Origin: an uncultured Lachnospiraceae bacterium
GTDB taxonomy: Bacteria; Bacillota; Clostridia; Lachnospirales; Lachnospiraceae
Direction: 5' to 3'
Assembly (NCBI GenBank): GCA_944381615.1
Contig: CALWLT010000009.1
Span: 1-64,000, forward strand
Length of the DNA stretch: 64,000 nt
Below are positions 36,290-45,897 of the stretch, in pieces. A model generated the notes under the pieces. It saw only the letters and a program-made list of their open reading frames with translations. It was not told the DNA's origin and ran no database searches. Both the position numbers and the translations under genes were made by a program. The stretch's first letter is position 1. Each line of letters starts with the position of its first letter.

Positions 36290-36706
36290 ATGGAATTTGC
36301 AAAACGTATGAAAGTCAGAGCCCTTGCCGGCGCTTTCTGCCTGCTGATCGGCGTGCTCTGCATCGTCCTGAGCGCGGCCGGCATGGCGCGCGATCCGATC
36401 ATCCAGAGCTTCGGCGCCGCCTTTGCCTGCATCGGCGCGGCCCGCCTGCTGCGCTATTACCGGCTTCAGAAAAACCCGGAAGCCATGCGAAAGCGCGAAA
36501 TCTACGAAACCGACGAGCGCAACGTCCTGATCTGCATCCGCGCCCAGAGCCTGGCCGGATCCGTCTATGTGACCCTGACCGGCCTGGCCGTCATCGCCTT
36601 TTTCCTGACCGGGCAGGCGCAGATCGCACAGATCCTGGCGTATACTGTCTGCGCCTTTCTTCTCATCTATCTGCTTTGCTATGCGTTCATGAAACGCCGC
36701 TACTGA
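36290..36706 (+). CDS. Small membrane protein paired with the XRE regulator
   Basis: The 138-aa protein has about four hydrophobic helices (near 10-30, 34-52, 83-104 and 110-131) with a charged middle YETDERNVLICIRAQ that resembles the DUF2178/DUF3796 group found next to XRE regulators. No function is established. ATG at 36290 is used, seven bases after GGAGG. The 3' end overlaps the convergent ctpA gene by seven bases. Confidence 0.75.
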   Translation: MEFAKRMKVRALAGAFCLLIGVLCIVLSAAGMARDPIIQSFGAAFACIGAARLLRYYRLQKNPEAMRKREIYETDERNVLICIRAQSLAGSVYVTLTGLAVIAFFLTGQAQIAQILAYTVCAFLLIYLLCYAFMKRRY

Positions 36707-38007
36707 GCGCGCGGGGCGGCCTGTTCCAGAATCTCAACTGCCTTCTGCAGCTGATTATCGAGCTCTTCCGGGATGACCGCCTCTTTTGCCGCCTCCTCGC
36801 TCAGCTCCTCGACCACATCCGGCTCGATTCCCTTTTCATGGATATCATGGCCGTCCGGTGTATAGTAATGCGCCGTCGTCAGCTTGACCGCGCTGCCGTC
36901 CGACAGCGGGATGATCGTCTGCACGATCCCCTTGCCAAACGTCTGCGTCCCCACAATCGTCGCCGCGCCGTAATCCTTCAGCGCGCCCGTCAGCACCTCC
37001 GCCGCACTGGCCGAATTGCCGTTGACCAGCACCACGATGGGAAGATCCATCTGGTGCCCGTCCTCTGCCGTGTAAACCTCCTGCGTCCCGTTCCGGTTCT
37101 CGATCGTCAGAATCGTACCGCCGTCCTCCAGGATGTAATCCGCCGTTCCGATGGTTCCCGTGATCTCGCCGCCCGGATTGTCCCGCAGATCCAGAATCAG
37201 CTTCTTCATCCCGGCCTCCGTCAGCTCATCCGCCTCTTCCTGAAACTGAGACGCCGTGATCACGTCAAATTCCATGATGGAAATATAGCCGATCTCGTCC
37301 GTCAGCATTTTTCCGGACACCGTCTGCACATCGATCGGCGCGCGCGTTACCTCCAGATCCAGATACTCCCCGTCGCCGCCGGCCGCATCCTCCCGGAATA
37401 CCGTTACCGTAACCGCAGTCCCTTCCTCGCCTTTTACATAATTGTTGACGACCAGGCTCAGATCCACGCCGGTAACCGCCTCGCCGTCCACCTCCCAGAT
37501 CACGTCGCCCGGAAGAATCCCCGCCGCCTCGGCCGGGCTTCCCTCAAACACACGGATGATCGTGCAGACGCCCGTCTGCACATTCTGGGATACCAGCGCG
37601 CCGATGCCGCAGTAGGAACCGTTCGTCTCATCCAGAAGGCTTGCCAGCTCCTCGGGCGTATAGTACGCCGCGTAGGCGTCGTTTAACCCGCTTAAAAAGC
37701 CCCAGTAAATTCCGGCCTCCTCCTGCGCCTCGTCGATCTGATCCTCGAACAGGTACTGAGAATCCACGATCGCCTGCAGCTCGGAAAGCTTTGCGCTGAC
37801 CGCGTCCAGATCAAGGCCTTCTTTTTCCGTCTCGCCGGAGGGACCCGGCTGCCCTGCCTGCGCCTCCACCTGATCGTCGATGGCCCGCCACGCAAACATA
37901 TAAATGCCCGCCGAGGCGCCCACCGTAACCAGGCAGGCAAACGCCGTGACCAGCACACCTACCATAACGCCCCGCCAGAATCTGTTTTTTGTCTCCATTT
38001 TCTTCAT
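36700..38007 (-). CDS. ctpA: C-terminal processing peptidase, S41 family
   Basis: The 435-aa protease has a signal anchor (about 11-35), a PDZ domain (about 130-205, containing SPAEAAGILPGDVIWEVDG) and an S41 domain with the Ser/Lys dyad in NSASAAE (Ser334) and TFGKG (Lys359). It should cleave exported proteins, possibly cell-wall hydrolases. It follows the EnvC-like gene by 23 bases, in a run from ftsE. In other bacteria CtpA-type proteases control division hydrolases, which fits this place. Confidence 0.93.
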   Translation of the reverse strand: MKKMETKNRFWRGVMVGVLVTAFACLVTVGASAGIYMFAWRAIDDQVEAQAGQPGPSGETEKEGLDLDAVSAKLSELQAIVDSQYLFEDQIDEAQEEAGIYWGFLSGLNDAYAAYYTPEELASLLDETNGSYCGIGALVSQNVQTGVCTIIRVFEGSPAEAAGILPGDVIWEVDGEAVTGVDLSLVVNNYVKGEEGTAVTVTVFREDAAGGDGEYLDLEVTRAPIDVQTVSGKMLTDEIGYISIMEFDVITASQFQEEADELTEAGMKKLILDLRDNPGGEITGTIGTADYILEDGGTILTIENRNGTQEVYTAEDGHQMDLPIVVLVNGNSASAAEVLTGALKDYGAATIVGTQTFGKGIVQTIIPLSDGSAVKLTTAHYYTPDGHDIHEKGIEPDVVEELSEEAAKEAVIPEELDNQLQKAVEILEQAAPRAQ

Positions 38008-38030
38008 CTCCCGTCAGCTTCTATCTTGAT

Positions 38031-39233
38031 TCAGGGGCTCACATAGCCCAGCGGATTCACATAATTTCCATTGTAGCGGATGCCGAAATGCAGGTGGGGG
38101 CCCGTCGAATAGCCGGTGGAACCCACCTTCGCGATGACCTGCCCCTGCTCTACCGTATCCCCGGCCGAAACCAGCAGCTGCGAACAGTGCATGTACACGG
38201 TAAAAACGCCTCCGCCGTGGTTGATCATAATATAATTTCCGGCCGAGTAGCTGTATGTAGAAATCGTAACCGTACCGCCCGCGGCCGCCAGGATATCGTT
38301 TCCCGTCTGCGCGCCGATATCGACGCCCTTGTGGTTGCTGGACGCCCCCGCCGTCGGCGACTCGCGGTCCCCGAACTGCGAAGTGATCCGGCTGCTGGAA
38401 GGACAGGGCCATATAAAGCTAATATTCCCAAGATCCACCGTATTATACGTTTCTCCGGCCGCCTCGGCCGCCTTCCGGGCCTCTTCCTCCTGGCGGCGGA
38501 TCTCTTCCTCGATCTGGCAGATGCGCTCTTCCTGTGCCTGAATGTCGGCCTCGTAGGCCTCCGCCTGCGCCGTCTTCTCCCCGATCTGCGCATTGACGCG
38601 GTTTAATTCCGCCGTCTTCTCATCCAGAAGCGTCTGCACCGACTCCTGCCGGGCCGCCGTCTGCGCCTCGAGAACCGTCAGATCCTCCCGCTCCGCCTCC
38701 AGCTGCCGCCCGTATGCGGCGATCTCCTCCCGCACCGCGGCGTAGCGGTTTAACATCTCCCGGTCATAGGCCGAGATCTGGGAAATATATTCCGCGCGGT
38801 TTAAAAGCTCCGAGATAGAGCCCGACTCCAGCAGGATCTCCAGATAACCGCTCTCGCCCTTCTCGTACATGTACTTGATCCGCTTTTTCATGGACTCATA
38901 CTGCGTCTCTTCCGTCTCCTGCGCCGCCGCCAGATCCTCGGACGCGGCGCGGATGGATTCCTCTTTGGCGGCAATCTCCTCCGCCAGGCGGTTCAGCTCT
39001 TCGTCCAGCGCGGCCACCTTGCCGTCCAGCTCCTGCACATACGCCTGCGTATCGCTCTTTAAACTCTCCAGCTCGCGGATCGCGGCCTCGGTTTTTTCCT
39101 TCTCCTCCTCCAGGGAGTCAATCGCGTCCCGCGCCTCGTCCGCCTCCTGCTTCGTCGCTCCGTACCCCGGCGCCGCCGCGCCCGCCAGGCACAGAAAAAG
39201 CAAAAAAAGCGCGGCCGCCCTGCGTTTTTTCAT
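38031..39233 (-). CDS. EnvC-like murein hydrolase activator, coiled coil plus M23 domain
   Basis: The 400-aa protein has a signal peptide, two long coiled-coil segments (about 27-120 and 165-245) and a C-terminal LytM/M23 domain. The zinc-site residues are visible as SNHKGVDIGA and GPHLHFGI, so unlike E. coli EnvC it may itself be active. It is 21 bases after ftsX, and FtsX loops normally bind this coiled coil. It therefore probably cuts septal peptidoglycan under FtsEX control. Confidence 0.92.
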   Translation of the reverse strand: MKKRRAAALFLLFLCLAGAAAPGYGATKQEADEARDAIDSLEEEKEKTEAAIRELESLKSDTQAYVQELDGKVAALDEELNRLAEEIAAKEESIRAASEDLAAAQETEETQYESMKKRIKYMYEKGESGYLEILLESGSISELLNRAEYISQISAYDREMLNRYAAVREEIAAYGRQLEAEREDLTVLEAQTAARQESVQTLLDEKTAELNRVNAQIGEKTAQAEAYEADIQAQEERICQIEEEIRRQEEEARKAAEAAGETYNTVDLGNISFIWPCPSSSRITSQFGDRESPTAGASSNHKGVDIGAQTGNDILAAAGGTVTISTYSYSAGNYIMINHGGGVFTVYMHCSQLLVSAGDTVEQGQVIAKVGSTGYSTGPHLHFGIRYNGNYVNPLGYVSP

Positions 39234-39254
39234 CTTCCGTCCATCCCTTCCGCG

Positions 39255-40152
39255 TCACACCTTCAGATGCCTGCGTATCGTAAAAAAGCTCCCCACAAAG
39301 CCAATCCCCACGCCCAGAATCAGCGCCACCGCCGCCATGCCGGGGAAAATGACCCGCAGGGGAAGAAATTCAATCAGGCCCGTCAGGATCGAAAAGTGCT
39401 CCATCACATACGCGACCGCGCTGCGATAGAGAAAATACATTCCCGCCAGGGGAATCGCCGCGCCGATCAGGCCGATGACCACGCCCTCCACCACAAACGG
39501 CGCGCGGATCATAAAATTCGTCGCGCCGATCAGGCGCATAATCCGGTTTTCCTCCCGGCGGAACGCGGCCGCCGTCGTGATCGTGTTGCTGATCAGGAAC
39601 ACGGCCACCGCCAGCAGGATCCCGATGATCCCCGCGGAGAGCAGGCCCAGGATCCGGTTAAAGCTCAAAAGCCCGGCCGCCGTGTCGCCGGAATAATTGA
39701 TCCGCCGCACGCCGGGAACCGTCCCCAGCCACTCCACAAACGCCTTCTGCCCGTCGATCTGCTTCAGAAAAATCTCATACGAGGCCGAACCGGCCAGCGG
39801 ATTGTCGTCGGCAAAGCCCTCCGCCAGCTCCTCCATCCCCGCGAAATACTCCTTCTGAAATTCCTCCCACGCCTCCCCGGCGGAAATATAGCGCGCCTCC
39901 ATGACCTCCGGGCGGACGCGGATCTCCTCGCCAACGGCCAGGATCTCGCTCTCCGTCATCGATTCGTCAAAAAAGACCGTGATCCCCACCGTCGTCTCCG
40001 CCCGCCTTACCATGTACTGCACGTTGACCACCAGCGCAAAAAACAGGCAGAACAGAAAAATACAGGCGGAAATGATCGCCGTCGAAGCCAGGGAAAACCA
40101 GATATTTCTGCCGATGTTGCGGATTCCTTCCTTCAGGCAGTAAAACAGTGTG

Positions 40153-40166
<14 letters not shown>
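39255..40166 (-). CDS. ftsX: Cell-division permease-like protein FtsX
   Basis: The 303-aa membrane protein has four helices with a large extracytoplasmic loop between the first two (about 45-165), which in FtsX contacts the peptidoglycan hydrolase. The C-terminal FtsX domain includes RLIGATNFMIRAPFVVEGVVIGLIG. It overlaps ftsE by 14 bases and precedes the EnvC-like gene. Confidence 0.94.
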
Positions 40167-40839
<673 letters not shown>

Positions 40840-40875
40840 CTGCGTCTCCCGTTTTTCTCTGTCCGGCTCCCGCCC

Positions 40876-40935
40876 GCAAAACAAAACGGGGGACCGCTGC
40901 AAAATACTTTCTGCCTTTTCTGCAGCAGCCCCCGT
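40876..40935 (-). terminator. Terminator of the CdaR-type regulator gene
   Basis: Arms ACGGGGG and CCCCCGT, extended by GCTGCA/TGCAGC, are followed by TTTGTTTTG on the minus strand, about 20 bases after the stop codon and before ftsE. Confidence 0.85.
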
Positions 40936-40952
40936 CTTCTTTACCCGGACTC

Positions 40953-42041
40953 TTAATAGTCCAGATTCTCCATATATTTCATGTACTTGACGACCATCAG
41001 CGCAATCTTGAAGGTAATGGCGTCCTCAAAGACCCGCAGATCCAGTCCGGTGCTCTTCTGCAGCTTGTCGAGGCGGTACACCAGCGTATTGCGGTGAATG
41101 TACAGCTGACGCGACGTCTCCGACACGTTGAGGCTGTTCTCGAAGAACTTGTTGATCGTCGTCAGCGTCTCCTCGTCAAACTCATCCGGCGACTTGCCGT
41201 CGAAAATCTCCTTGATGAACATCCGGCACAACGGCAGCGGCAGCTGATAGATCAGGCGGCCGATGCCCAGCTTGCTGTAGGCCACCACGCTTTTCGTGCT
41301 GTAGAAAATCTTGCCCACGTCCAGAGCCATCTTCGCTTCCTTATAGGAGCGGGACACATCCTTGATCTCGTTGACGATCGTTCCCACCGCCACGTTAACG
41401 CGGGTCAGCGCCTCCGTATTCAGCATATCCACGATCGTATCCGCCGTCTTCTCCAGATCATCGTACGTCTCCCCGGGCTTGACCTCCCGCACAAGGATGA
41501 TATTCTTCTCATCCACGGCCGTGATAAAGTCCTTCGTCTTGGCGGAGAAAAGGCCGCGCACCGTCTCCAGCGCGTTCACGTCCTTTTCATGCTGCGTCTC
41601 TATGATAAAAACAACCCGCTTTACGTTCGTCTCGATGTGAAGCTTCTTGGCCCGGTTGTAGATGTCCACCAGAAGCATGTTGTCGAGCAGCAGATTCTTG
41701 ATAAAATTATCCTTGTCAAACCGTTCCTTGTAGGCGACCAGCAGATTCTGGATCTGGAAAGAGGCCATCTTCCCCACCATGTAAACGTCGTCGCTGCCGC
41801 CCTTGGCCAGCAGGATATATTCCAGCTGGTGCTCGTCGAACACCTTGAAAAACTGGTAGCCCTGGATGACCTGACTGTCCGCCGGAGAGTCCACGAAAGC
41901 CAGAATGGCGTTTTCATACTCCTCGGCGCCGGTAAAGGTAGATGCCAGCACCTTTCCCTCCGTATCGCAGATACAGAGTTCGACTCGCGTAATACTCTTC
42001 ATCCCCTCAATATTTGTCTGGAGTATCTGATTTGAAATCAT
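40953..42041 (-). CDS. CdaR/PucR-type transcriptional regulator
   Basis: The 362-aa protein has an N-terminal sensor-like region of unknown ligand (about 1-130), a GGDEF-like middle region typical of CdaR-type proteins (about 150-260) and a C-terminal PucR HTH (NVSETSRQLYIHRNTLVYRLDKLQKSTGLD). Relatives regulate sugar-diacid, purine or carbohydrate genes. The start at 42041 follows AAAGGAGA. It lies downstream of an ABC ATPase gene but is set off by a terminator. Confidence 0.85.
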   Translation of the reverse strand: MISNQILQTNIEGMKSITRVELCICDTEGKVLASTFTGAEEYENAILAFVDSPADSQVIQGYQFFKVFDEHQLEYILLAKGGSDDVYMVGKMASFQIQNLLVAYKERFDKDNFIKNLLLDNMLLVDIYNRAKKLHIETNVKRVVFIIETQHEKDVNALETVRGLFSAKTKDFITAVDEKNIILVREVKPGETYDDLEKTADTIVDMLNTEALTRVNVAVGTIVNEIKDVSRSYKEAKMALDVGKIFYSTKSVVAYSKLGIGRLIYQLPLPLCRMFIKEIFDGKSPDEFDEETLTTINKFFENSLNVSETSRQLYIHRNTLVYRLDKLQKSTGLDLRVFEDAITFKIALMVVKYMKYMENLDY

Positions 42042-42099
42042 AGTTCTCTCTCCTTTTCTGGATTTCCTACTTCCTTCATCTATCTTAAAGCAAAACAGG

Positions 42100-42158
42100 G
42101 AAAAATAAAAGAGGGGGCCGGAAAAAATTTGCATTTTTTCATCCGGCTTCCTCTTTTT
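42100..42158. terminator. Terminator between the ABC ATPase and the regulator
   Basis: A stem GAGG..CCGGA..AAAAAA with TTTTTT..CCGG..CTC (about 42111-42153) is flanked by TTTTATTTTTC on minus and by TTTTTT on plus. It ends the ABC ATPase transcript. Confidence 0.75.
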
Positions 42159-42189
42159 TGCGATATTTTTGCAATATCCTGTTTTCCCC

Positions 42190-43293
42190 TTAAAGGCCCG
42201 TGATCGCCTGCTCCGTCTGCGGATCAAACAGGAAAATGCGATCCGGCTCTGCCGAGAGCGCCGCCTGCTCTCCCTCCGCCGCCGGGCCGCCCTCCCATTT
42301 TGCCAGACAGAGCGTATCCCCGATCTCCACGAAAGCATAGCCGTCCGGCGCCGCGTTTTCCGTCTCGCGCACCGTCCCCGCCAAATCTCCGTCCGCCCCG
42401 CCGGCGGCCCCGATCAGCGCGGCGGCCCCGATTCCCGCCAGAACCGGCTTTCCGACGTATCCGGCCCGGATCAGAATTTTTTCTTTCTCCGGCGTCAGAG
42501 AAAGCGTCCCCCCGACCGTCTCCAGCCCAATCCGGCCGGATGCCGCGCGCACGGCCTCCGCCCGCAGCACATTCAGCGCGGGATCGGCCGCAAAAGCCGC
42601 CACGAAACGGCTGGCCGGATTCTCCCTCAGCTCCTTCGCCGTTCCCGCCTGCTGCAGGCATCCGTCCCGCAGCACGGCAATCTGACCGGCAAGCGACAGC
42701 GCGTCCTGCGGATCGTCGGTCGTGTAGAGAATCGTAAAGCCCAGCTTCTCCCGCAGGCTGCGGAGCTCCCGCTTCATCATCTCCTCCGCCTGCGTCCCCG
42801 GCTCCGCCAGCGGTCCGTCAATCAGCAGGAGCACCGGATGGTGGACGGCCGCGCGGCCGATCGCCACCAGGCTTTTCTGCACCCGGGTAAGACGGTCCGG
42901 CTTCACATCCAGAAGCGGCGTCAGATTCAGAAGCCCCGCCATCTCTTCCACGCGGGCGGCCGTCTCTTTCTCCGGCCGCTTTCTGAGGCGGAGACCGAAC
43001 GCCAGATTATCGCGCACCGTCATATCCGGATAGAGCACGGAATTTTTCATCATCATCGCCACGCCGCGCTCGCGGGCCGGCATCCCGGTAACATCGATCC
43101 CGTCCAGCCGGATCGTGCCGCCCGTCGCAGTCTCCAGGCCCGCCGCCAGGCGCAGAACCGTCGTCTTCCCGCTCCCGCGGGGCCCTGTCAGGACGCACAG
43201 CGAACCGTCCTCCACCTGAAGGCTTAAATCCTTTACCGCGTCAATCCCGCCCTCGTACTGCTTGCTTACCCGTTCCAGCGACAGCTTTGCCAT
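42190..43293 (-). CDS. UgpC/MsmX-like ABC protein with altered catalytic motifs
   Basis: The 367-aa protein matches sugar-importer ATPases end to end, including a C-terminal OB-like regulatory domain. Walker A is kept (GPRGSGKTT, 37-45). Other motifs are changed: the Q-loop Gln is Lys83 (MMMKNSVLYP), the signature reads LTRVQ (135-139), the catalytic Glu after Walker B is Gly160 (LLLIDGPL), the D-loop is absent, and the H-loop His is Asp193 (YTTDDPQ). It probably binds ATP but should hydrolyse it poorly. No permease genes are adjacent. It may be regulatory, pair with an active subunit, or be decaying. Confidence 0.85.
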   Translation of the reverse strand: MAKLSLERVSKQYEGGIDAVKDLSLQVEDGSLCVLTGPRGSGKTTVLRLAAGLETATGGTIRLDGIDVTGMPARERGVAMMMKNSVLYPDMTVRDNLAFGLRLRKRPEKETAARVEEMAGLLNLTPLLDVKPDRLTRVQKSLVAIGRAAVHHPVLLLIDGPLAEPGTQAEEMMKRELRSLREKLGFTILYTTDDPQDALSLAGQIAVLRDGCLQQAGTAKELRENPASRFVAAFAADPALNVLRAEAVRAASGRIGLETVGGTLSLTPEKEKILIRAGYVGKPVLAGIGAAALIGAAGGADGDLAGTVRETENAAPDGYAFVEIGDTLCLAKWEGGPAAEGEQAALSAEPDRIFLFDPQTEQAITGL

Positions 43294-43614
43294 ATCCCGT
43301 CCTCCGCTTCTTTGCCCTCCGGCCGTTTTCCCATTCCATTTTCTGTCTGTATCGTATCATGGCGGGCCGCCCGCCGGCCACGTTTGAATTACCTAAATTC
43401 TTCCGGCGCTTTTGGCTAATTTGTATACGCTTTCCGGATTTCTGGCAAAAACGGCTACAAAAAAACCGGGGCCACCCGCCGTTTGCGCTGCGTTTTGTAA
43501 GAATTGTTTATCGGCAAAATATTTTTGTAAATTCTTAACAAACCTTCGCGCAGCCTTCTGTGCAATGCGGTTACCCCGGAAACTTCTTTGGCAGTTTTTT
43601 ACAAAATCAGACGC
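43294..43614 (-). promoter_or_regulatory. AT-rich gap upstream of the ABC gene with inverted repeat
   Basis: The 320-base gap has no gene. It contains an inverted repeat TTGTAAGAATT (43495-43505) and AATTCTTAACAA (43530-43541) separated by 24 bases, with ATATTTT between, and several T-runs. It may carry the ABC gene promoter and an operator. No clean -35/-10 pair was settled. Confidence 0.35.
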
Positions 43615-43989
43615 TTATTTTACGGCGATTGCTTCCATCTCGATCAGCACGTCCTTGGGAAGGCGCGAGATCTCCACGCAGGAGCGGGCCGGGCATTCCT
43701 TTTCAAAATAGCGGGCATAAATGGCGTTGATGGTTCCGAAATCGTCCATGCTGCGGATAAACACCGTCGTCTTGACAACCTGGGAAAGCGAGCTGCCGGC
43801 CGCTTCCAGCAGGTTCTTCATGTTCTCCATTACCTGCGTCGCCTGCGCCTCGATGCCCTGCGCTACCTCGCCGGTCGCCGGATCAACCGGGATCTGGCCC
43901 GAAGCAAACACGAATCCGTTTGCCTCGATCGCCTGAGAATAGGGGCCGATGGCCGCCGGAGCTTTTTCTGTGCTGATTACCTTCTTCAT
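43615..43989 (-). CDS. ridA: RidA-family enamine/imine deaminase
   Basis: The 124-aa protein hydrolyses reactive enamines such as 2-aminoacrylate from PLP enzymes. It has the RidA start [23 protein letters not shown], the arginine in [14 protein letters not shown] (Arg about 104) and the acidic IEMEAIA end. Its ATG overlaps the stop of the S1-domain gene (ATGA), so it is coupled to it. Confidence 0.95.
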   Translation of the reverse strand: MKKVISTEKAPAAIGPYSQAIEANGFVFASGQIPVDPATGEVAQGIEAQATQVMENMKNLLEAAGSSLSQVVKTTVFIRSMDDFGTINAIYARYFEKECPARSCVEISRLPKDVLIEMEAIAVK

Positions 43990-44870
43990 GATTTCTCTCT
44001 CCTTTTCTCTGACTTTCCTTTATCTTTCTGCGGCGATGCGGTCAGCCGGATGCGTTCCGGCGTCAGCTCAATCTGCCCTTCCTTTAAAAGGTGCCCGATC
44101 GCGCGCTTAAAAGCGTTTTTGCTGAGGTTGAATCGGCTGCGGATGACGTCCGGACTCACGCGGTCGCCGAACGGAAGCTCTCCGCCCGACTGCCTGAGCG
44201 CTTCCAGGATCCGTCCGGCGTCCTCCCCGATCTGGCGGTACGCCTTCTCCCTGAGGCTCAGATCCAGTTTTCCGTCCTCCCTTACCTTGGTCACGCGCAC
44301 GCGCACCACCTCGCCCGGCTGGCAGGGGCCGTGCACCTCGCGGCTGGGAATCAGGCCAAAATAGCGGTCGTCCACCGCCACAAACACGCCCAGCCGGTCG
44401 TTTATCTCATAGACGCGCGCCTCGGCCCAGTCATCCTTTCCGTAGGGCGAATCGCTTTTCAGGTAAGGATAGACCTTCGTCGTCGCCGCCAGCCGCCCGC
44501 TCTTGTCCACATAGAGCGCCACCAGGCACTCGTCGCCCGCTTCCAGGCGGCGGTTCTGCTCCTTGAACGGCAGTAGCAGATCCTTTTCCAGTCCCATATC
44601 CAGAAACGCGCCGATGCGCGAAACCTCCCGCACCTTTAACACGGCCAGCCCGCCGACCTCCAGACGGGGTTCTGCCGTCGTGGCAATCAGGCGATCCTCC
44701 GAGTCTTTATAAATAAACACCTGCAGGCGGCTTCCAATCTCCGCCCCGTCGGGAACCTGCCTGCGCGGAAGCAGCACGGACGCCTCGTCCCCCTGCTTTT
44801 CCGCCAGATACACGCCGAATTCCTTTTCCCTGACGATCTCCAGCGTCTGTTTCTTTCCCAGTTCAATCAT
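43986..44870 (-). CDS. cvfB: S1-domain RNA-binding protein, CvfB type
   Basis: The 294-aa protein has three S1-like modules ([70 protein letters not shown]) and a C-terminal winged-helix ([21 protein letters not shown]). This matches CvfB of staphylococci and B. subtilis YitL, which bind RNA and affect virulence or stress genes. Its start overlaps the end of the thioesterase gene. Confidence 0.9.
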   Translation of the reverse strand: MIELGKKQTLEIVREKEFGVYLAEKQGDEASVLLPRRQVPDGAEIGSRLQVFIYKDSEDRLIATTAEPRLEVGGLAVLKVREVSRIGAFLDMGLEKDLLLPFKEQNRRLEAGDECLVALYVDKSGRLAATTKVYPYLKSDSPYGKDDWAEARVYEINDRLGVFVAVDDRYFGLIPSREVHGPCQPGEVVRVRVTKVREDGKLDLSLREKAYRQIGEDAGRILEALRQSGGELPFGDRVSPDVIRSRFNLSKNAFKRAIGHLLKEGQIELTPERIRLTASPQKDKGKSEKRREKS

Positions 44871-44871
44871 G

Positions 44872-45591
44872 TCATTCGTCCTCTCTTTTCTCTGCCATCC
44901 ACAGATTGGCAAATGGATTGTCCTCCTGATCCCGGAAGGAAATCACGTACCCTTCCGGCACCCGGGCTACCTCCGGGATCATGACGTCTCCCAGCACGGC
45001 CGCCCGGCGGTATTCTACCCTGAGCGTCCCCACCGCAAAGCCTTCCGGCAGAAGCTCTCTGGCGATCGCCGCATACTGCGCGTTGTTCACATGATGGTTG
45101 CTGTCCAGATGATGGCGCGCCACCGTGACCGCCTCCCGGCGGATCCGCTCCTGCGGGATGCGAATCTTCCCCTGCAGAGCCGGAAGCGAAAGCGCCGGCT
45201 CCTCGCCGTAGCCCGTTCTCTCTTCCTCGGAAACGCGCGCCGGCCGGCCGTTCTCCAAATCATAAAAAAACCAGGTGGAATCCGCCTGTATAAGCGGGCG
45301 GCCCTCCCCGTCGGCAATCTGAAAATTGCGGTATCCGTAAATTCCCTTAAACCCGTGCGGCCAGGTGGAAATGCGGATCCGCTCTCCCAGCCGCGGCTGG
45401 CGTTTCAGGCAGATCAGCCAGGCGCTGAGCCACCAGGCCCGCTTCCGGCCGGCCAGATGCGAGATACCGAGCCCCAGCTCCTCCGACTGAAATGTCGAAC
45501 AGTCCTGAAAATAATTCATGATCCCTTCCAGCGACAGCCTTCCGTTCTCGTCCAGCTCGCTGTAGCGCACCCTGCTCTCAAACGTATACAT
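44872..45591 (-). CDS. Acyl-ACP thioesterase
   Basis: This 239-aa two-hotdog protein should release fatty acids from acyl carrier protein. It shows the first hotdog start YTFESRVRYSELDENGRLSLEG and the catalytic Asp/Asn/His motif LDSNHHVNNAQYA. The start at 45591 is fixed by GGAGG and a promoter ~25 bases upstream. The longer frame is the repeat-rich upstream region. It leads the thioesterase-cvfB-ridA operon. Confidence 0.9.
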   Translation of the reverse strand: MYTFESRVRYSELDENGRLSLEGIMNYFQDCSTFQSEELGLGISHLAGRKRAWWLSAWLICLKRQPRLGERIRISTWPHGFKGIYGYRNFQIADGEGRPLIQADSTWFFYDLENGRPARVSEEERTGYGEEPALSLPALQGKIRIPQERIRREAVTVARHHLDSNHHVNNAQYAAIARELLPEGFAVGTLRVEYRRAAVLGDVMIPEVARVPEGYVISFRDQEDNPFANLWMAEKREDE

Positions 45592-45612
45592 AGCCTTCCT
45601 CCACCAGACCTT

Positions 45613-45641
45613 ATTATAGACGATCCTTCCATTCTTGTCCA
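45613..45641 (-). promoter_or_regulatory. Promoter of the thioesterase-cvfB-ridA operon
   Basis: Minus-strand TGGACA (45636-45641), 17 bases, TATAAT (45613-45618). Confidence 0.8.
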
Positions 45642-45705
45642 TCCTGTCCCCGGCATGATTTCCATTTTTTTCCGCCGCCGCGCCCGTCTTTTCCCTCCGC
45701 AGATT

Positions 45706-45771
45706 CCCGGCTTCTCCCGCGTAAATCCCCGCCTTCTCCCGCACAAATCCCCGCCTTCTCCCGCATAAATC
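45706..45771. repeat. 22-bp tandem repeat, three copies
   Basis: CCCG(C/G)CTTCTCCCGC followed by (A/G)(C/T)AAATC repeats at 45706, 45728 and 45750. It lies in the divergent gap between the thioesterase and AIM24-like genes. Confidence 0.8.
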
Positions 45772-45794
45772 CCCGGCTCCGCGCCCGCTTTTAT

Positions 45795-45823
45795 TTGCAG
45801 AGAAGCGCAGAACATGGTATACT
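45795..45823 (+). promoter_or_regulatory. Promoter of the AIM24-like gene
   Basis: TTGCAG (45795-45800), 17 bases, TATACT (45818-45823). Confidence 0.7.
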
Positions 45824-45897
45824 GGAAGCCTGATGGAAACGATGCAATGTGAACAGACCCCATCCATATGGCGGCACTTTTAAGAGGGAGGAAAGCT

